Shown here: positions 8,505 through 19,069 of the stretch, one piece after another
Layout: each line of letters opens with the position of its first letter
Numbering within the stretch: position 1 is the stretch's first letter
Origin: Mycobacterium sp.
GTDB taxonomy: Bacteria; Actinomycetota; Actinomycetes; Mycobacteriales; Mycobacteriaceae
Direction: 5' to 3'
Assembly: GCA_020438865.1 (NCBI GenBank)
Contig: JAGQTU010000031.1
Span: forward strand, 8,243-41,622
DNA length: 33,380 nt
Made by a program: the position numbers and the translations under genes
Notes under the pieces: generated by a model
Database searches by the model: none
Seen by the model: the letters and a program-made list of their open reading frames with translations, nothing else
Told to the model about the DNA's origin: nothing

Positions 8505-9650
8505 TCAGCGCAGGCCGGTTCCGCGCGCGAGCGCGGTTTCGACCATCGTGCCGACCAGCGTCGGGTAGTCCACACCGCTGGCGCCCCACATCCGGGGGTA
8601 CATCGAGATGGTGGTGAACCCGGGCATCGTGTTGATCTCGTTGACCACCGGACCGTCCTCGGTCAGGAAGAAGTCGACCCGCGCCAGGCCCTGGCAGTCC
8701 AGTGCGTCGAAAGCCCGAATGGCCAGGCGCCGCAACTCATCGGCCACCTCGTCGTCGATCTTGGCGGGCACGTCAAGCTCGGCGGCGTCGTCGAGGTACT
8801 TGGTGGCGAAGTCGTAGAAGCCGTCCTCGCGGCCGCGCACGCCGGCCACCCTGATCTCGCCGACGGTGCTGGCTTGTATTGAGCCGTCCGGGAATTCGAG
8901 CACGCCGCACTCAAGCTCGCGCCCGGCGACGGCGGCCTCGATGATGACCTTGGGGTCGTGTTGACGAGCCCGGGCGATCGCGGCGGGCAGTTCGCCGGCA
9001 GTGGCGACGCGGCTCACCCCGATCGAGGAACCGCCGCGGGATGGCTTGACGAACAGCGGGAAACCCAGCCGCTCAAGATCTGTTGAGGACGGCGCGGCCT
9101 GGCGCGGGCGTAGCACCACATGGTCGCCGATCGGCAAACCCTCGGCGGCTAGCAGCTTCTTGGTGAACTCCTTGTCCATCCCCGCCGCACTGGCGAACAC
9201 CCCGGCGCCGACGTAGGGCACACCGGCCAGCTCCAGCAGTCCCTGGATGGTCCCGTCCTCGCCGTAGGGCCCGTGCAGGATCGGGAAGACCACATCGACC
9301 GCGGCCAGGATCTCCCCCGCGCCGCGCCCCAGCGACAACAGCTGCCCGCGCCGGCCCGGATCGGCGGCCAGGGCGAGCGCGGTACCCGATGTGCCGCTGA
9401 CCTTCGGCAGCTGCCGGTCGGTGATGGCGAGGGTCTCCGGGCTGGCGTCGGTGAGCACCCACGAACCCTCCGGTGTGATTCCGACGGCGACGACCTCGAA
9501 CCGGGCCGGGTCGAGGTTGCGCAGGATACTGCCCGCCGACACACACGAAATCGCGTGCTCGGAGCTGCGCCCGCCGTAGATGACGGCGACGCGGATGCGC
9601 GAACCCGCCGGCGCCGACCGACCGGCGTTGGCGGGTAGTGCGGAACTCAC
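8505..9650 (-). CDS. ddl: D-alanine--D-alanine ligase
   Basis: 381 aa from GTG 9650. It joins two D-alanines with ATP for the peptidoglycan stem peptide, in the cytoplasm. Seen: [21 protein letters not shown] (N-terminal Ddl motif), [16 protein letters not shown], the ATP-grasp lysine segment [41 protein letters not shown] with the Mg-binding Glu and Asn, and SMYPRMW. The start has no clear ribosome site, but TAGCCT lies 9-10 nt upstream of the GTG as a possible -10 element, so a leaderless transcript is possible. It is separated by 71 bp from the PLP-enzyme gene upstream. Confidence 0.97.
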   Translation of the reverse strand: MSSALPANAGRSAPAGSRIRVAVIYGGRSSEHAISCVSAGSILRNLDPARFEVVAVGITPEGSWVLTDASPETLAITDRQLPKVSGTSGTALALAADPGRRGQLLSLGRGAGEILAAVDVVFPILHGPYGEDGTIQGLLELAGVPYVGAGVFASAAGMDKEFTKKLLAAEGLPIGDHVVLRPRQAAPSSTDLERLGFPLFVKPSRGGSSIGVSRVATAGELPAAIARARQHDPKVIIEAAVAGRELECGVLEFPDGSIQASTVGEIRVAGVRGREDGFYDFATKYLDDAAELDVPAKIDDEVADELRRLAIRAFDALDCQGLARVDFFLTEDGPVVNEINTMPGFTTISMYPRMWGASGVDYPTLVGTMVETALARGTGLR

Positions 9651-9721
9651 AAACTAGAGAGGCTACCTCGCGGGGCTTTTCCGCCACGATCCATTACCGC
9701 TGTGCAGCGGTTATGCGCGGT

Positions 9722-10831
9722 TCACCCGGCGTCTAGCGCCCTTTCGACATCGGCGAGCAGGTCGTCGGTGTCTTCGATTCCGGCGGAGATGCGTGCGAAG
9801 CCGCCCCCGACCTGATCACCCCAGCGCGCCCGCCGGTCCACCGAGGTGTGGATACCGCCGAAGCTGGTCGCGGCCACCAGCAACTCACTGCGCCGCACGA
9901 AGTCGTGGACGGCATCCGCGCTCTCCAGCTCGATGGACAACAGGCCGCCGAAGCGGCGCATCTGGGCGGTGGCCAGCCGATGGGCCGGATCGCCGGGCAG
10001 GCCGGGATAGCGCACCGCTTTCACCGCGGGATGGCTACGCAGCGCAGTGGCCAGCGCCAGCGCGTTCTGGCACTGGCGCTCGAACCGCAGCCCGAAGGTG
10101 CCGACGGAGCGCAGCACCAGCCATGCCTCCAGCGCTCCCAGGATCGCCCCGGCCAGCAGGCGTTCCCGTTCCACCGCCGTCATCAACTCGGGTTGGCTGC
10201 CGGCGACATAACCGGCGAGCAGATCGCTGTGCCCCGACAGTGTCTTCGTCGCGCTGGCCACCACCAGGTCCGCACCCAACGACAGCGGCTGTAGCGCAAG
10301 CGGTGTCGCGGCGGTGTTGTCCACCAGTAGGCGCGCGTCGCGACGCCGGCAGATCCCGGCGAGCCGATGCAGGTCCACCACGTCGAGCGCGGGATTCGTC
10401 GGCGTCTCGGCCAGCACCACATCGGCGCCCTCGGCCGCCTCACAGATCTCGTCGGCGCCGGCTTCGTGCACCGTGATACCCAGCGGCGCAAGCTTTTCCG
10501 CGGCGAAACGACGCACCTGGTAGTAGCCGTCGGCGGGCACGACCAGCACCGATCCCGGCTCGACCAGTACCCGAAGCGCGGCGGTGATCGCGGCCATCCC
10601 CGATCCGAATGTCACTGCGGTGGTGGCGCCTTCAAGTTGGGCGAGCGCCGACTCGAGGTGACGCCAGGTGGGATTGGAACTGCGGCCGTAGGTGTCCGGC
10701 TCGCTGCCCTCGTCCGGCGACAGATGATAGGCCGAGGCGGGCACCGGTCCACGACTCACCGGCCGACCCGGAAGCGCCTCGGAGTTCACCGCGGTCACCG
10801 ACCGGGTGGAATCACCGCGCTGCCCGTTCAC
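9722..10831 (-). CDS. Cys/Met-metabolism PLP-dependent enzyme (cystathionine gamma-lyase/synthase type)
   Basis: 369 aa from GTG 10831. It is a fold-type I PLP enzyme of transsulfuration. Seen: YGRSSNPTWRHLE, FGSGMAAI, ETPTNPALDVVDL, the Asp of LLVDNTAATPL, the PLP-lysine motif VVASATKTLSGHSD, and ARISAGIEDTDDLLADV near the end. Whether it acts as a lyase or synthase cannot be told by eye. The gene lies only 4 bp after gpsA and shares its transcript. The start is odd: the GTG lies inside a perfect AGGAGGTGA ribosome-binding sequence (10836-10828), with no start codon at normal spacing. GTG codons 12 or 15 are alternatives. From memory M. tuberculosis lacks this gene at this place. Confidence 0.9.
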   Translation of the reverse strand: MNGQRGDSTRSVTAVNSEALPGRPVSRGPVPASAYHLSPDEGSEPDTYGRSSNPTWRHLESALAQLEGATTAVTFGSGMAAITAALRVLVEPGSVLVVPADGYYQVRRFAAEKLAPLGITVHEAGADEICEAAEGADVVLAETPTNPALDVVDLHRLAGICRRRDARLLVDNTAATPLALQPLSLGADLVVASATKTLSGHSDLLAGYVAGSQPELMTAVERERLLAGAILGALEAWLVLRSVGTFGLRFERQCQNALALATALRSHPAVKAVRYPGLPGDPAHRLATAQMRRFGGLLSIELESADAVHDFVRRSELLVAATSFGGIHTSVDRRARWGDQVGGGFARISAGIEDTDDLLADVERALDAG

Positions 10832-10835
10832 CTCC

Positions 10836-11846
10836 TCACTCCGGTTTGGTGCTGCGGCCCAACAACAGCGCGACGGCTTCGTCGACCGATAGGCCCCGGT
10901 GGCAGACCCGGTGGACGGCTTCGGTCAGTGGCATCTCGACGTCGTAGCTGCAAGCCAGTGCCAGCACCGACTCGCACGAGGTGACACCCTCGGCGACGTG
11001 GCCGCCGCCCGCGCGCTGCGCTGCCGCCAGGGTTTCGCCGCGGCCCAGGCGCTCACCGAAGCTGCGGTTGCGGGAGTGCGACGAGGTGCACGTCGCCACC
11101 AGGTCGCCCACCCCGGCCAGGCCGGCCAGCGTCGCCGGCTTGGCGCCGAGCGCGATTCCCAGCCGCATGATCTCGGCCAACCCGCGGGTGATGATCGCGG
11201 CGGCGGTGTTCTCGCCGAGGCCCACCCCGGCGGCCATCCCGCAGGCGAGGGCGATGACGTTCTTGCAGGCGCCGCCGATCTCGGTGCCGGTGACGTCGGC
11301 GTTGGTGTACGGCCGGAAGTAGGCGGTGTTCAGCGCCCGTTGCAGCGCCACCGCCCGGCCGGAGTCGGTGCAGGCCACCACGGTGGCCGCCGGCTGCTCG
11401 TCGGCGATCTCATCGGCGAGGTTCGGACCGGACACCACGGCGACCTGGCTGGCGTCCACACCGGTGACGGCCACAATGACCTGGCTCATCCGCATCAGTG
11501 TGTTCAGTTCGATGCCCTTGGCCAGGTTCACCAGGGTGGCGCCGTCCGCGATGAAGCCGGACCACGATTCGAGGTTGGCCCGCAATGTCTGCGCGGGCAC
11601 GCCCAGGAGCACGGTGGTCAGCCCGTCGAGCGCCTCGGCGGCATCGGTGGTGGCCCGGATCGCACCGGGCAGTTTCACCCCCGGCAGGTACGGGGTGTTG
11701 GTGTGCGCGTCGTTGACCTCCCGGGCCACGTCGGTGTTCCTGGCCCACAGCCGCACCTCGTTGCCGGCGTCGGCGAGCACTTTGGCCAGCGCCGTACCCC
11801 AGGCGCCGGCGCCCATCACCGCAGCAGTGCCCACCGCACCGGTCAT
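10836..11846 (-). CDS. gpsA: Glycerol-3-phosphate dehydrogenase [NAD(P)+]
   Basis: 336 aa from ATG 11846. ATGs at 11867 and 11861 are also in frame, but [20 protein letters not shown] best matches the family N-terminus (about 334 aa in M. tuberculosis). It reduces dihydroxyacetone phosphate to sn-glycerol 3-phosphate for phospholipid synthesis. Seen: the Rossmann motif [51 protein letters not shown] with the catalytic Lys, and [13 protein letters not shown]...[12 protein letters not shown]. The downstream PLP-enzyme gene follows after 4 bp. Confidence 0.96.
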   Translation of the reverse strand: MTGAVGTAAVMGAGAWGTALAKVLADAGNEVRLWARNTDVAREVNDAHTNTPYLPGVKLPGAIRATTDAAEALDGLTTVLLGVPAQTLRANLESWSGFIADGATLVNLAKGIELNTLMRMSQVIVAVTGVDASQVAVVSGPNLADEIADEQPAATVVACTDSGRAVALQRALNTAYFRPYTNADVTGTEIGGACKNVIALACGMAAGVGLGENTAAAIITRGLAEIMRLGIALGAKPATLAGLAGVGDLVATCTSSHSRNRSFGERLGRGETLAAAQRAGGGHVAEGVTSCESVLALACSYDVEMPLTEAVHRVCHRGLSVDEAVALLLGRSTKPE

Positions 11847-11887
11847 TTCAGCACCCCGCATCCGCATCTCGTCGCCGCCCTCCTCAA

Positions 11888-12703
<816 letters not shown>

Positions 12704-12715
12704 CCAGGCTGTGAA

Positions 12716-12734
12716 GCTGAACATCTGCTGAACA
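12716..12734 (+). promoter_or_regulatory. Direct repeat resembling a Pho/RegX3 box upstream of ppk
   Basis: GCTGAACA occurs at 12716-12723 and again at 12727-12734, an exact 8-bp direct repeat with an 11-bp period. A weaker GTGAAG lies just upstream at 12711. Tandem half-sites one helical turn apart are typical of PhoB/OmpR-family regulators, and TGAAC-N6-TGAAC resembles the mycobacterial RegX3 half-site arrangement as I remember it. It lies in the 90-bp gap between fbiD and ppk. Confidence 0.5.
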
Positions 12735-12793
12735 GGGCTCGACATTCGGCGGCTGGTAGCCGCGCGCACCGCCGATGAGGGATGATCGCAGCC

Positions 12794-14953
12794 ATGACCG
12801 ACACCGAAACCGAAGCCCGAGCGACCGAGGACGACTGGGAGTCGGGCGATGCGGCACCGGAGGCTCCGCCCGCGGCCACTGCGGTTGCCGTCGACGACGC
12901 CCTGCCCGAGCATCGGTACCTCAATCGGGAGCTGAGCTGGCTGGACTTCAACGCGCGGGTGCTGGCGCTGGCCGCCGACACCTCGCTGCCACTGCTGGAG
13001 CGGGCCAAGTTCCTGGCGATCTTCGCCTCCAATCTCGACGAGTTCTACATGGTCCGCGTCGCCGGGCTCAAGCGCCGCGACGAGATGGGACTGTCGGTGC
13101 GCTCCGCCGACGGGCTGTCGCCCCGCGAGCAGTTGCGCCGCATCGCCGAGCGCAACCGGCAGGTCTCGCTGCGCCACGCCCAGGTGTTCCTCGACTCGGT
13201 GCGGCCCGCCCTGGCTGCCGAGGGCATCGTCATCGTCACCTGGGCCGACCTCACCGAGGCAGAGCGCACCCAGCTGTCGGCGTACTTCCACGAGCAGGTC
13301 TTCCCCGTCCTAACTCCACTGGCGGTGGATCCGGCGCACCCTTTCCCGTTCGTCAGCGGCCTGAGCCTGAACCTGGCGATCACGGTGAAGTCGCCGACCG
13401 ACGGCGGTGAGCACTTCGCCCGTATCAAGGTGCCCGACAACGTCGACCGGTTCGTGGAGCTGACGAAAGCCGACGAGGAAACGTCGTCGATCCGGTTCCT
13501 GCCGATGGAGGAGCTCATCGCCGCGTTCCTGCCGGTGCTGTTTCCCGGCATGGAGATCGTCGAACACCACGCGTTCCGGATCACCCGCAACGCCGACATG
13601 TCGGTGGAGGAAGACCGGGATGAGGACCTACTGCAGGCGCTTGAGCGCGAACTGGCCCGACGCCGGTTCGGCTCCCCGGTGCGCCTCGAGGTCGCCGACG
13701 ACATGACCGAGCACATGCTCGGGCTGCTGTTGCGGGAACTCGACGTCGATCCGGGCGACGTGGTGCAGGTGCCCGGGTTGCTGGACCTGTCTGCGCTGTG
13801 GCAGATCTACGGGGTGGATCGGCCCGCACTGAAGGACCGCCCGTTCGTGCCGGCCACCCATCCGGCGTTCGGTGAGCGCGAGACGCCCAAGAGCATCTTC
13901 TCGACGCTGCGCGACGGTGACGTCCTGGTGCATCACCCGTACGACTCGTTCTCCACGAGTGTTCAACGCTTCATCGAACAGGCTGCGGCCGACCCGAATG
14001 TGTTGGCGATCAAACAGACGCTGTACCGCACATCCGGTGACTCGCCCATCGTGAACGCGTTGATCGACGCGGCCGAGGCCGGCAAGCAGGTGGTCGCCCT
14101 CGTCGAGTTGAAGGCGCGCTTCGACGAACAGGCCAACATCAAGTGGGCCCGCAAGCTCGAAGATGCGGGCGTGCATGTTGTCTACGGACTCATCGGGCTG
14201 AAGACCCACTGCAAGACCTGCCTGGTGGTGCGCCGGGAAGGGTCGACGATCCGTCGGTACTGCCACATCGGCACCGGCAACTACAACCCGAAGACCGCTC
14301 GGCTTTACGAAGATGTCGGCCTGTTGACGGCGGCACCGGATATCGGCGCCGATCTGACCGATTTGTTCAACTCCCTCACCGGCTACTCGCGCAAGATGAG
14401 TTACCGAAACCTGTTGGTCGCCCCATACGGCGTGCGCAAAGGCATCATCGAGCGCATCGAGGGTGAGATCACCGCTCACCGGGACGGCGGCAACGGAAGA
14501 ATCCGGGTGAAGGCCAACGCCCTGGTCGACGAGCAGGTCATCGACGCCCTCTACCAGGCGTCGCAGGCCGGCGTTCGCGTCGAGGTGGTGGTCCGGGGTA
14601 TCTGTGCGTTGAAGCCGGGCGCACAAGGCTTCTCGGAGAACATCGTCGTGCGCTCCATTCTCGGCCAGTTCCTCGAACACTCCCGGATCATCAATTTCCG
14701 TGCGCTGGACCAGACCTTCATCGGCAGCGCCGACATGATGCACCGCAACCTCGACCGCCGCGTGGAGGTGATGGCTCAGGTCAAAGACCCCCGCCTGACC
14801 GCGTATCTCGAGGAGGTGTTCGACTCGGCCATGGATCCGTCGACACGCTGCTGGGAACTCGGGCCCGAGGGGCACTGGACGGCCTCGCCGCACGCCGGCC
14901 AGCAGGTCCGGGACCATCAGGTCTGGCTGATGGACAGTCGTCGGCAGCACTGA
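12794..14953 (+). CDS. ppk: Polyphosphate kinase PPK1
   Basis: 719 aa from ATG 12794. ATG 12782 lies directly on the AGGG ribosome site, so the second ATG is preferred. It reversibly transfers the gamma-phosphate of ATP to polyphosphate. Seen: [16 protein letters not shown] (N domain), [16 protein letters not shown]-type segment, [20 protein letters not shown], and the two PLD-like histidines: His472 in LKTHCKTC (expected phospho-histidine) and His629 in FLEHSRII. Also present are [22 protein letters not shown] and [15 protein letters not shown]. This is the full domain set (N, H, C1, C2). The gene follows fbiD by 90 bp; a candidate regulator box lies in the gap. Confidence 0.98.
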   Translation: MTDTETEARATEDDWESGDAAPEAPPAATAVAVDDALPEHRYLNRELSWLDFNARVLALAADTSLPLLERAKFLAIFASNLDEFYMVRVAGLKRRDEMGLSVRSADGLSPREQLRRIAERNRQVSLRHAQVFLDSVRPALAAEGIVIVTWADLTEAERTQLSAYFHEQVFPVLTPLAVDPAHPFPFVSGLSLNLAITVKSPTDGGEHFARIKVPDNVDRFVELTKADEETSSIRFLPMEELIAAFLPVLFPGMEIVEHHAFRITRNADMSVEEDRDEDLLQALERELARRRFGSPVRLEVADDMTEHMLGLLLRELDVDPGDVVQVPGLLDLSALWQIYGVDRPALKDRPFVPATHPAFGERETPKSIFSTLRDGDVLVHHPYDSFSTSVQRFIEQAAADPNVLAIKQTLYRTSGDSPIVNALIDAAEAGKQVVALVELKARFDEQANIKWARKLEDAGVHVVYGLIGLKTHCKTCLVVRREGSTIRRYCHIGTGNYNPKTARLYEDVGLLTAAPDIGADLTDLFNSLTGYSRKMSYRNLLVAPYGVRKGIIERIEGEITAHRDGGNGRIRVKANALVDEQVIDALYQASQAGVRVEVVVRGICALKPGAQGFSENIVVRSILGQFLEHSRIINFRALDQTFIGSADMMHRNLDRRVEVMAQVKDPRLTAYLEEVFDSAMDPSTRCWELGPEGHWTASPHAGQQVRDHQVWLMDSRRQH

Positions 14954-15014
14954 GTGCCAGCCAACCGGCGCGTGCCGCACTGTGCGGGCACCCAATTGAC
15001 TTGTGGGAGTTGAA

Positions 15015-15989
15015 TTGGCCAAGGGGACGTCGCGGGACGGCTCGAGGACCAAATCGACGAAGAAGGAAGCAGCCAGAAAGCGCAAGCCGGCTCAGCGGGT
15101 GATCGCGGCGGGCGCGGTGCTGTGGCGGCCGGATCCGGACTCTGGTGAACCGCGGATCGCGGTGATTCACCGTCCGCGCTACGACGACTGGTCGCTGCCC
15201 AAGGGCAAGTTGGACGCCGGCGAGAATGAACCGGTGGCCGCGGTGCGCGAGATCTGGGAGGAAACCGGCCAGCGGTCGCATCTGGGCCGGCGGCTGACCG
15301 AGGTGAGTTATCCGATTCCCGAGGGCCTCAAGATCGTCCACTACTGGGTCGCCCGCGGTATCGGCGGCGATTTCGCCGCGGGTGAGGAGGTCGACCGGTT
15401 GGTGTGGCTGCCGGTCGCGGAGGCGGCGGGGATCCTGAGCTACCCGCATGATCGCGAGGTCCTGCAACGCTTCGCCGAGTATCCCGCCGACACCCAGACC
15501 GTATTGGTCGTCCGGCACGGGACGGCCGGCGTCAAGGCCCGTTACAAGGGTGACGACCGGAGCAGGCCGTTGGACAAGAACGGTCGCGCCCAGGCGGAGT
15601 CATTGGTCGGGCAGTTGATGGCGTTCGGCGCCACCGACGTCTACGCCGCCGACCGGGATCGCTGCACCCAGACCGTCGAACCGCTGGCCCAGGAACTGGG
15701 CGTGACGATCACCGTCGAACCGACGCTCACCGAAGAGGCCTACGCGGACGACCCGGGAGCGGCACAGCAACGGGTGATCGAGATCGCGGCCAAGGGCGGC
15801 ACGCCGGTGATCTGTACGCAGGGCAAGGTGATTCCGTACCTGCTGGAGTGGTGGTGCGCCCGCGACGGCATGGAGCCGGTGAAGTCGAGTAACCGCAAGG
15901 GCAGTACCTGGATCCTGTCACTGGACGACGGGCGACTGGTCGCCGCCGACTACATCGCCAGCGCGCTCGCAACTACGAAGAGGTCGTAA
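15015..15989 (+). CDS. mutT1: MutT1-type Nudix hydrolase with C-terminal histidine-phosphatase domain
   Basis: 324 aa from TTG 15015, chosen because GGGAG lies 5 nt upstream. GTG 15003 is an in-frame alternative without a ribosome site. It hydrolyses 8-oxo-(d)GTP and related dinucleotides, keeping oxidised guanine out of nucleic acids. Residues about 15-150 carry the Nudix box ([20 protein letters not shown] plus TGQ), preceded by [12 protein letters not shown]. Residues about 165-320 form a histidine-phosphatase domain with [19 protein letters not shown] and the [13 protein letters not shown] segment. The two-domain layout matches mycobacterial MutT1. The basic N-terminus ([12 protein letters not shown]) is longer than usual. 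Confidence 0.95.
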   Translation: MAKGTSRDGSRTKSTKKEAARKRKPAQRVIAAGAVLWRPDPDSGEPRIAVIHRPRYDDWSLPKGKLDAGENEPVAAVREIWEETGQRSHLGRRLTEVSYPIPEGLKIVHYWVARGIGGDFAAGEEVDRLVWLPVAEAAGILSYPHDREVLQRFAEYPADTQTVLVVRHGTAGVKARYKGDDRSRPLDKNGRAQAESLVGQLMAFGATDVYAADRDRCTQTVEPLAQELGVTITVEPTLTEEAYADDPGAAQQRVIEIAAKGGTPVICTQGKVIPYLLEWWCARDGMEPVKSSNRKGSTWILSLDDGRLVAADYIASALATTKRS

Positions 15990-16009
15990 GGGTCCCGGCC
16001 CCCGACACG

Positions 16010-16047
16010 CAAATACGCCGCGGGCTCTTTGGCCCGCGGCGTATTTG
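16010..16047. terminator. Bidirectional terminator hairpin between mutT1 and hupB
   Basis: A perfect 16-bp inverted repeat, CAAATACGCCGCGGGC at 16010-16025 and its complement at 16032-16047, encloses a 6-base loop. The AAATA and TATTT ends supply short U-rich tails in both directions, and the two genes converge here. Confidence 0.9.
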
Positions 16048-16057
16048 TCGGTGAGAT

Positions 16058-16741
16058 CTAGCGACGGCCCTTCTTGGCCGGAGCCTTCTTGGCCGGAGCC
16101 TTCTTGGCGGGGGCCTTGCGGGCCGGAGCCTTCTTGGCGACAGCCTTGCGGGCCGGAGCCTTCTTGGCCGGGGCCTTCTTGGCGGGGGCCTTCTTCACGA
16201 CCTTCTTGGCCGGGGCCTTCTTGGCCGGGGCCTTCTTGGCGGGGGCCTTCTTCACGACCTTCTTGGCCGGGGCCTTCTTGGCCGGAGCCTTCTTGGCGGG
16301 GGCCTTGCGGGCCGGAGCCTTCTTGGCGACAACCTTCTTCACGGCAGCCTTCCTGACGACCTTCTTGGCGACCGCCTTACGGACGGCCTTCTTGGCGGCG
16401 GCCTTCTTGACCGCGCCACCGACGGCACCGCGCTTGACGGCGGGACCCTCGGCCGGGAGCTTCTGGGCGCCGGCGACAACGGCCTTGAACTGAGCGCCGG
16501 GACGGAACGCGGGCACAGAGGTGGGCTTCACCTTCACGGTCTCTCCGGTGCGCGGATTGCGCGCAACGCGAGCGGCGCGCCGCCGCTGCTCGAAGACACC
16601 GAAACCGGTGATGGTCACGCTGTCGCCCTTATGCACTGCGCGCACAATGGTGTCGACTACGTTCTCCACTGCTTCAGTAGCCTGCCGACGATCCACATTC
16701 AGTTTGGCCGTGAGAGCGTCGATCAGCTCTGCTTTGTTCAT
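16058..16741 (-). CDS. hupB: DNA-binding protein HU (HupB) with lysine-rich tail
   Basis: 227 aa from ATG 16741, with GGAGGG and a 5-nt spacer. Residues 1-90 are the HU fold: [32 protein letters not shown], and [22 protein letters not shown] with the DNA-minor-groove beta arm. Residues about 105-227 are a histone-H1-like tail made of KAPAK, KKVVKK and RKA units, ending KKGRR. This is the mycobacterial nucleoid protein (also called HLP/MDP1) that compacts DNA and is acetylated on its tail. The M. tuberculosis form is, from memory, 214 aa, so this tail is longer by about a dozen residues. It converges on mutT1 and is transcribed from its own promoter. Confidence 0.98.
   Translation of the reverse strand: MNKAELIDALTAKLNVDRRQATEAVENVVDTIVRAVHKGDSVTITGFGVFEQRRRAARVARNPRTGETVKVKPTSVPAFRPGAQFKAVVAGAQKLPAEGPAVKRGAVGGAVKKAAAKKAVRKAVAKKVVRKAAVKKVVAKKAPARKAPAKKAPAKKAPAKKVVKKAPAKKAPAKKAPAKKVVKKAPAKKAPAKKAPARKAVAKKAPARKAPAKKAPAKKAPAKKGRR
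16074..16345. repeat. 15-bp periodic coding repeat in the HupB tail
   Basis: The plus strand reads repeated GCCTTCTTGGCCGG(A/G) units interspersed with CACGACCTTCTT spacers. On the minus strand they encode KAPAK pentapeptides and KKVVKK breaks. A larger block of about 60 bp is itself duplicated around 16166-16290. Such low-complexity coding DNA is prone to copy-number change. Confidence 0.85.
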
Positions 16742-16786
16742 TCCAACCCTCCGAAAACAGTGGTCCGCTCTGGACCGACTGCAGAC

Positions 16787-16816
16787 ACGGTAAACCCTCG
16801 TCCTGCAAATTTCCAA
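16787..16816 (-). promoter_or_regulatory. Probable sigma-A type promoter of hupB
   Basis: On the minus strand TTGGAA (16816-16811) and TACCGT (16792-16787) are spaced by 18 bp, about 45 bp upstream of the hupB ATG. This predicts a 5' leader of roughly 38 nt. Called from hexamer match only. Confidence 0.5.
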
Positions 16817-16867
16817 GAGCCACGCGCGGTTTCAGACACAACTTTGGAATATTTTGCAATCCGCTTG

Positions 16868-16881
16868 CCGCCCTTGGGCGG
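16868..16881 (-). terminator. Possible hairpin after leuD
   Basis: CCGCCC and GGGCGG form a short stem around a TT/AA centre about 58 bp past the leuD stop on the minus strand. No U-run follows, so it is at best a weak terminator or a pausing hairpin. Confidence 0.3.
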
Positions 16882-16938
16882 TGATTTCGGGGCCCGCGAA
16901 CCCCGCGCAGAGCATGGGAATTCGGCCCGCCGACGATC

Positions 16939-17535
16939 TCAGAGCGTCGTGGGAATGGTCGGCTTCCAACTCGGCCGCGCCGCCTCGAACGCCTCGATCT
17001 CGGGGAGTTTCTGCAGCGTAAGGCCTATATCGTCGAGTCCCGAGAGCAGTCGCCAGGCGGTGTAATCGTCAATCGTGAACGGCACCACCACCGTTCCGGC
17101 GGTGATATTCCGATCTTGAAGATCCACAGTGATTTCCAAGCCCGGATTCTGCTCGATCAGCTTCCACAACAGTTCGACATCATCCTGGGCGACTTCGGCG
17201 GCCAGCAGCCCCGCCTTGCCGGCGTTGCCGCGGAAGATATCGGCGAATCGAGACGAGATCACCACTCGGAATCCGTAGTCCATGAGCGCCCAGACGGCAT
17301 GCTCCCGAGATGAACCGGTGCCGAAATCCGGGCCTGCCACCAATACCGAACCCCTGTCGAAGGGGCTCAGATTCAGAATGAACGACGGGTCGCTGCGCCA
17401 ATCCGCGAACAATCCGTCCTCGAAACCCGTTCGGGTGACCCGCTTCAAAAAGACCGCTGGAATGATCTGGTCGGTGTCGACATTCGATCGGCGCAATGGG
17501 ACGCCGATGCCGGTATGGGTGCGAAACGCTTCCAT
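16939..17535 (-). CDS. leuD: 3-isopropylmalate dehydratase small subunit
   Basis: 198 aa from ATG 17535, with AAGGAG 7 nt upstream. It forms the swivelling domain of isopropylmalate isomerase, which converts 2- to 3-isopropylmalate in leucine synthesis together with LeuC. Seen: [40 protein letters not shown] (substrate-recognition loop), [20 protein letters not shown] and [18 protein letters not shown]. The full family length is present. It begins 24 bp after the leuC stop, as a leuCD operon. Confidence 0.98.
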   Translation of the reverse strand: MEAFRTHTGIGVPLRRSNVDTDQIIPAVFLKRVTRTGFEDGLFADWRSDPSFILNLSPFDRGSVLVAGPDFGTGSSREHAVWALMDYGFRVVISSRFADIFRGNAGKAGLLAAEVAQDDVELLWKLIEQNPGLEITVDLQDRNITAGTVVVPFTIDDYTAWRLLSGLDDIGLTLQKLPEIEAFEAARPSWKPTIPTTL

Positions 17536-17559
17536 CGTGATCTCCTTTCGCGAAACTGG

Positions 17560-18990
17560 TCAGTCGAGGTCGGCCGGTGAGGACAGCCTGCCCCGCACCG
17601 CGGTGGCGGCGGCGACGGCCGGGGACACCAGATGCGTGCGACCGCCCTTGCCCTGCCGGCCTTCGAAATTCCGGTTCGACGTCGAGGCGCAGCGCTGGCC
17701 GGGCGACAACTGATCGGGGTTCATGCCCAGGCACATCGAGCACCCGGCCTGGCGCCACTCGGCTCCGGCCGCCGTGAAGATCTCACCCAACCCTTCGGAT
17801 TCGGCTTGCGCCCGAACCCGCATCGATCCAGGCACGATCAGCATCCGCACACCGTCGGCGACCTTGTGGTCACGCAGCACATCGGCGACCACCCGAAGAT
17901 CCTCGATGCGGCCGTTGGTGCACGAACCGACGAACACGGCATCGACCACGATGTCCCGCATCGGGGTGCCGGCCCGAAGGTCCATGTACGCCAACGCCTT
18001 CTCGGCGGCCAGGCGTTCCTCGTCGGAGCCCATCAACTCCGGGTCAGGAACCGTCGCCGACAGCGGCACCCCCTGACCCGGGTTGGTGCCCCAGGTGACG
18101 AAGGGGCTCAGCGTGGTGGCGTCGATGTACACCTCGGCGTCGAACTGTGCGCCTTCGTCGGTGCTCAGTCGGTCCCACGCGGCAACGGCGGCATCCCAGT
18201 CCGCGCCCCTGGGGGCATAGGGGCGGTCGCGGAGAAACTCGTAGGTGGTCTGGTCCGGTGCCACCATGCCGGCGCGGGCGCCGGCCTCGATGCTCATGTT
18301 GCAGATCGTCATGCGAGCCTCCATCGACAGCGATTCGATGGTGCTGCCCCGGTATTCGATGACGTATCCCTGGCCTCCGCCGGTGCCGATCTTGGCGATG
18401 ATGGCCAAGATGATGTCCTTGGCGCTCACGCCGCGCGGCAGTGGGCCGTCGACGTTGACCGCCATCGTCTTGAACGGGCGCAGCGACAGCGTTTGGGTGG
18501 CCAGCACATGCTCGACCTCCGAGGTGCCGATACCCATTGCCAGCGCACCGAATGCGCCGTGGGTCGAGGTGTGGCTGTCGCCGCAGACGATCGTCATCCC
18601 CGGTTGGGTCAGGCCCAACTGCGGCCCGATCACATGCACGATGCCCTGCTCGGCGTCGCCCATCGGAAAAAGCCGCACGCCGAATTCGGCGCAGTTGCGC
18701 CGCAGTGCCTCCACCTGCGCGCGCGAGGTCGGGTCGGCGATCGGCTTGTCGATATCGGTCGTCGGGACGTTGTGGTCCTCGGTGGCGATCGTCAGGTCGG
18801 GCCGATGCACCGGCCGGCCCGCCAACCGCAACCCGTCGAAGGCCTGCGGGCTGGTGACCTCGTGGACGAGATGGAGGTCGATGTAGATCAGGTCGGGTTC
18901 ACGCGCGGCGCCGGTTCCGGCTCCGGCGACGATCACATGGTCGCTCCACACCTTCTCCGGAAGGGTTCTGGGCTTGTCGGACTGTGCCAT
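17560..18990 (-). CDS. leuC: 3-isopropylmalate dehydratase large subunit
   Basis: 476 aa from ATG 18990; the family length is about 473. An upstream in-frame ATG at 19038 has no homology. It is the aconitase-type [4Fe-4S] subunit that acts with LeuD. Seen: [60 protein letters not shown], and cluster ligands in [14 protein letters not shown] and [13 protein letters not shown]. The promoter region (18991-19067) is shared with the divergent IclR-family gene, whose product is the likely regulator. Confidence 0.98.
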   Translation of the reverse strand: MAQSDKPRTLPEKVWSDHVIVAGAGTGAAREPDLIYIDLHLVHEVTSPQAFDGLRLAGRPVHRPDLTIATEDHNVPTTDIDKPIADPTSRAQVEALRRNCAEFGVRLFPMGDAEQGIVHVIGPQLGLTQPGMTIVCGDSHTSTHGAFGALAMGIGTSEVEHVLATQTLSLRPFKTMAVNVDGPLPRGVSAKDIILAIIAKIGTGGGQGYVIEYRGSTIESLSMEARMTICNMSIEAGARAGMVAPDQTTYEFLRDRPYAPRGADWDAAVAAWDRLSTDEGAQFDAEVYIDATTLSPFVTWGTNPGQGVPLSATVPDPELMGSDEERLAAEKALAYMDLRAGTPMRDIVVDAVFVGSCTNGRIEDLRVVADVLRDHKVADGVRMLIVPGSMRVRAQAESEGLGEIFTAAGAEWRQAGCSMCLGMNPDQLSPGQRCASTSNRNFEGRQGKGGRTHLVSPAVAAATAVRGRLSSPADLD

Positions 18991-19055
18991 CGGTTCTCGA
19001 ATTCCTCCGTCGACGCCCGGTGGCCGTGAACTGGCCATCTCACATTCCGGGACGC

Positions 19056-19069
19056 TAATATCTCGATAT
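19056..19069 (+). promoter_or_regulatory. -10 element and palindrome at the IclR-gene start
   Basis: TAATAT at 19056-19061 lies 6 nt before the ATG at 19068, the spacing expected for a leaderless transcript. Overlapping it, ATATCTCGATAT (19058-19069) is an inverted repeat of 5-bp arms around TC. It also lies about 70 bp upstream of divergent leuC, so one operator could control both genes. Confidence 0.55.

Noticed and set aside
14967-14986. Terminator between ppk and mutT1
   Set aside because: GTGCC-GCAC with TGC-GGGCAC forms a bulged short stem with no U-run, so it is not convincing.
16045-16493. Plus-strand repetitive open frames opposite hupB (WPGPSW and LAGAF type repeats)
   Set aside because: They are antisense readings of the lysine-rich HupB tail.
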